Shown here in pieces: positions 45,161-45,631 of a DNA stretch of 45,631 bases. A program made the position numbers and the translations under genes. Below the pieces are notes generated by a model. The model was not told the DNA's origin and did no database searches. It saw nothing but the letters and a program-made list of their open reading frames with translations. Positions within the stretch are counted from its first letter, which is position 1. Each line of letters begins with the position of its first letter. Origin of the DNA: Myxococcales bacterium (GTDB taxonomy: Bacteria > Myxococcota_A > Polyangia > Palsa-1104 > JAEUJZ01); the NCBI GenBank assembly GCA_016794465.1, contig JAEUKA010000017.1:1-45631 (forward strand). The letters are read 5' to 3'.

Positions 45161-45631
45161 CACTTCAGGATAGCGCAAGCTGGGCCAAAGCCATGCCACC
45201 GAGCCATGCCGCCCACACACGCAGTTGCCGAAGCATTCTCTCGCGACCCGACGCCAACGCGGTCCCAGCCCGCCGAATTCCGAGGTGAGCAAGGGCGACC
45301 AGCAGCCAGTTTCATTCATGTCCCGGCTGCGAGTCCATTCGCCCGGTGGGAATTGCACCTCGACGACGGGGAAAACACCTGCCCTGTTTCCCGACTGAGC
45401 ATTAGTCCGGCACGGTCAGCTTTTGGTCGTCTCGACTTAAAGCCAATTGACAGACGGGACACCGACGACAAGCCAGAGCTGTCTCGCGTCGGAAGCTCGT
45501 CGAAGTCAGCAACGTCGCCGACCGGGATCGTCGATAGTGACCGTCGGAGTCCCGTCAGAACGTAGCTGCGCACCGACCCTCGCACTGTTTGGCAAGCAAG
45601 TGAGGGCCGATTCCCTACGTGTGATCCCCCG
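45161..45631. other. No gene supported to the window end, 471 bp
   Basis: Open frames on both strands are present, but none has a plausible start, ribosome site or family signature. It probably holds the promoter of the minus-strand gene ending at 44312. A gene that lies mostly beyond the window cannot be excluded. Confidence 0.4.

Overview
This is a GC-rich window (roughly 60 percent by eye) that looks like a chromosome of the phylum Myxococcota, most likely an uncultured Polyangia-type lineage. The evidence is the style of the genes: many short lipoproteins and secreted proteins of unknown function, an AgmX/PglI-type C-terminal domain lipoprotein, a TPR protein with a C-terminal membrane anchor next to a Ser/Thr-kinase-like remnant, FG-GAP, RCC1 and beta-propeller surface proteins, and a cytochrome fused to a beta-propeller. 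No rRNA, tRNA or CRISPR array was found.

Layout. (a) 1-1571: two gene remnants pointing away from each other, a DUF389-type membrane protein (minus) and a C-terminal fragment (plus), both missing their 5' ends at about 1140-1152. (b) 1568-6791: minus-strand genes: a propeller/di-heme cytochrome lipoprotein, then a tightly overlapping operon of lipoprotein amidohydrolase, outer-membrane barrel and small lipoprotein. (c) 6861-10910: a graveyard: a metallophosphoesterase pseudogene, a long unknown gene broken by in-frame TGA codons and a frameshift, and nested remnants of ISL3, IS4 and IS256 family elements. (d) 10835-15033: a small, unusual biosynthetic-looking operon (small protein, truncated NAD-dependent epimerase, WG-repeat O-methyltransferase, histidine phosphatase) whose last gene is cut by the IS256 remnant, with a divergent TPR protein. 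(e) 15194-21429: two copies of a divergent pair (small basic protein plus XRE regulator), lipoproteins, and a 3-kb block with a serine recombinase and a ParDE toxin-antitoxin pair, flanked on both sides by arrays of the palindrome GTGATATCAC spaced at multiples of about one helical turn. (f) 21684-34396: mostly envelope and secreted proteins of unknown role, plus an orphan carboxylate-amine ligase (GCS2 family) with a cysteine-rich tail. (g) 34554-44257: a conflict and defence island: an outer-membrane-protein-like toxin ending in an EndoU RNase domain with its overlapping immunity gene, a complete type I restriction-modification operon in the order hsdR-hsdS-hsdM, and two HTH regulators. (h) 44312-45631: one secreted protein, then a stretch with no gene that I can support.

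How the genes work together. The clearest functional unit is 34554-42983: the EndoU toxin/immunity pair (ATGA overlap) and the type I R-M system (ATGA overlaps throughout) form a compact island against competitors and foreign DNA. The second is the recombinase-ParDE block bounded by helically phased palindrome arrays, which behaves like a small integrated element or a locus controlled by a repeat-binding protein. The number of broken genes between 6861 and 15740 shows that the accessory part of this genome is actively decaying through IS insertion, deletion and point mutation.
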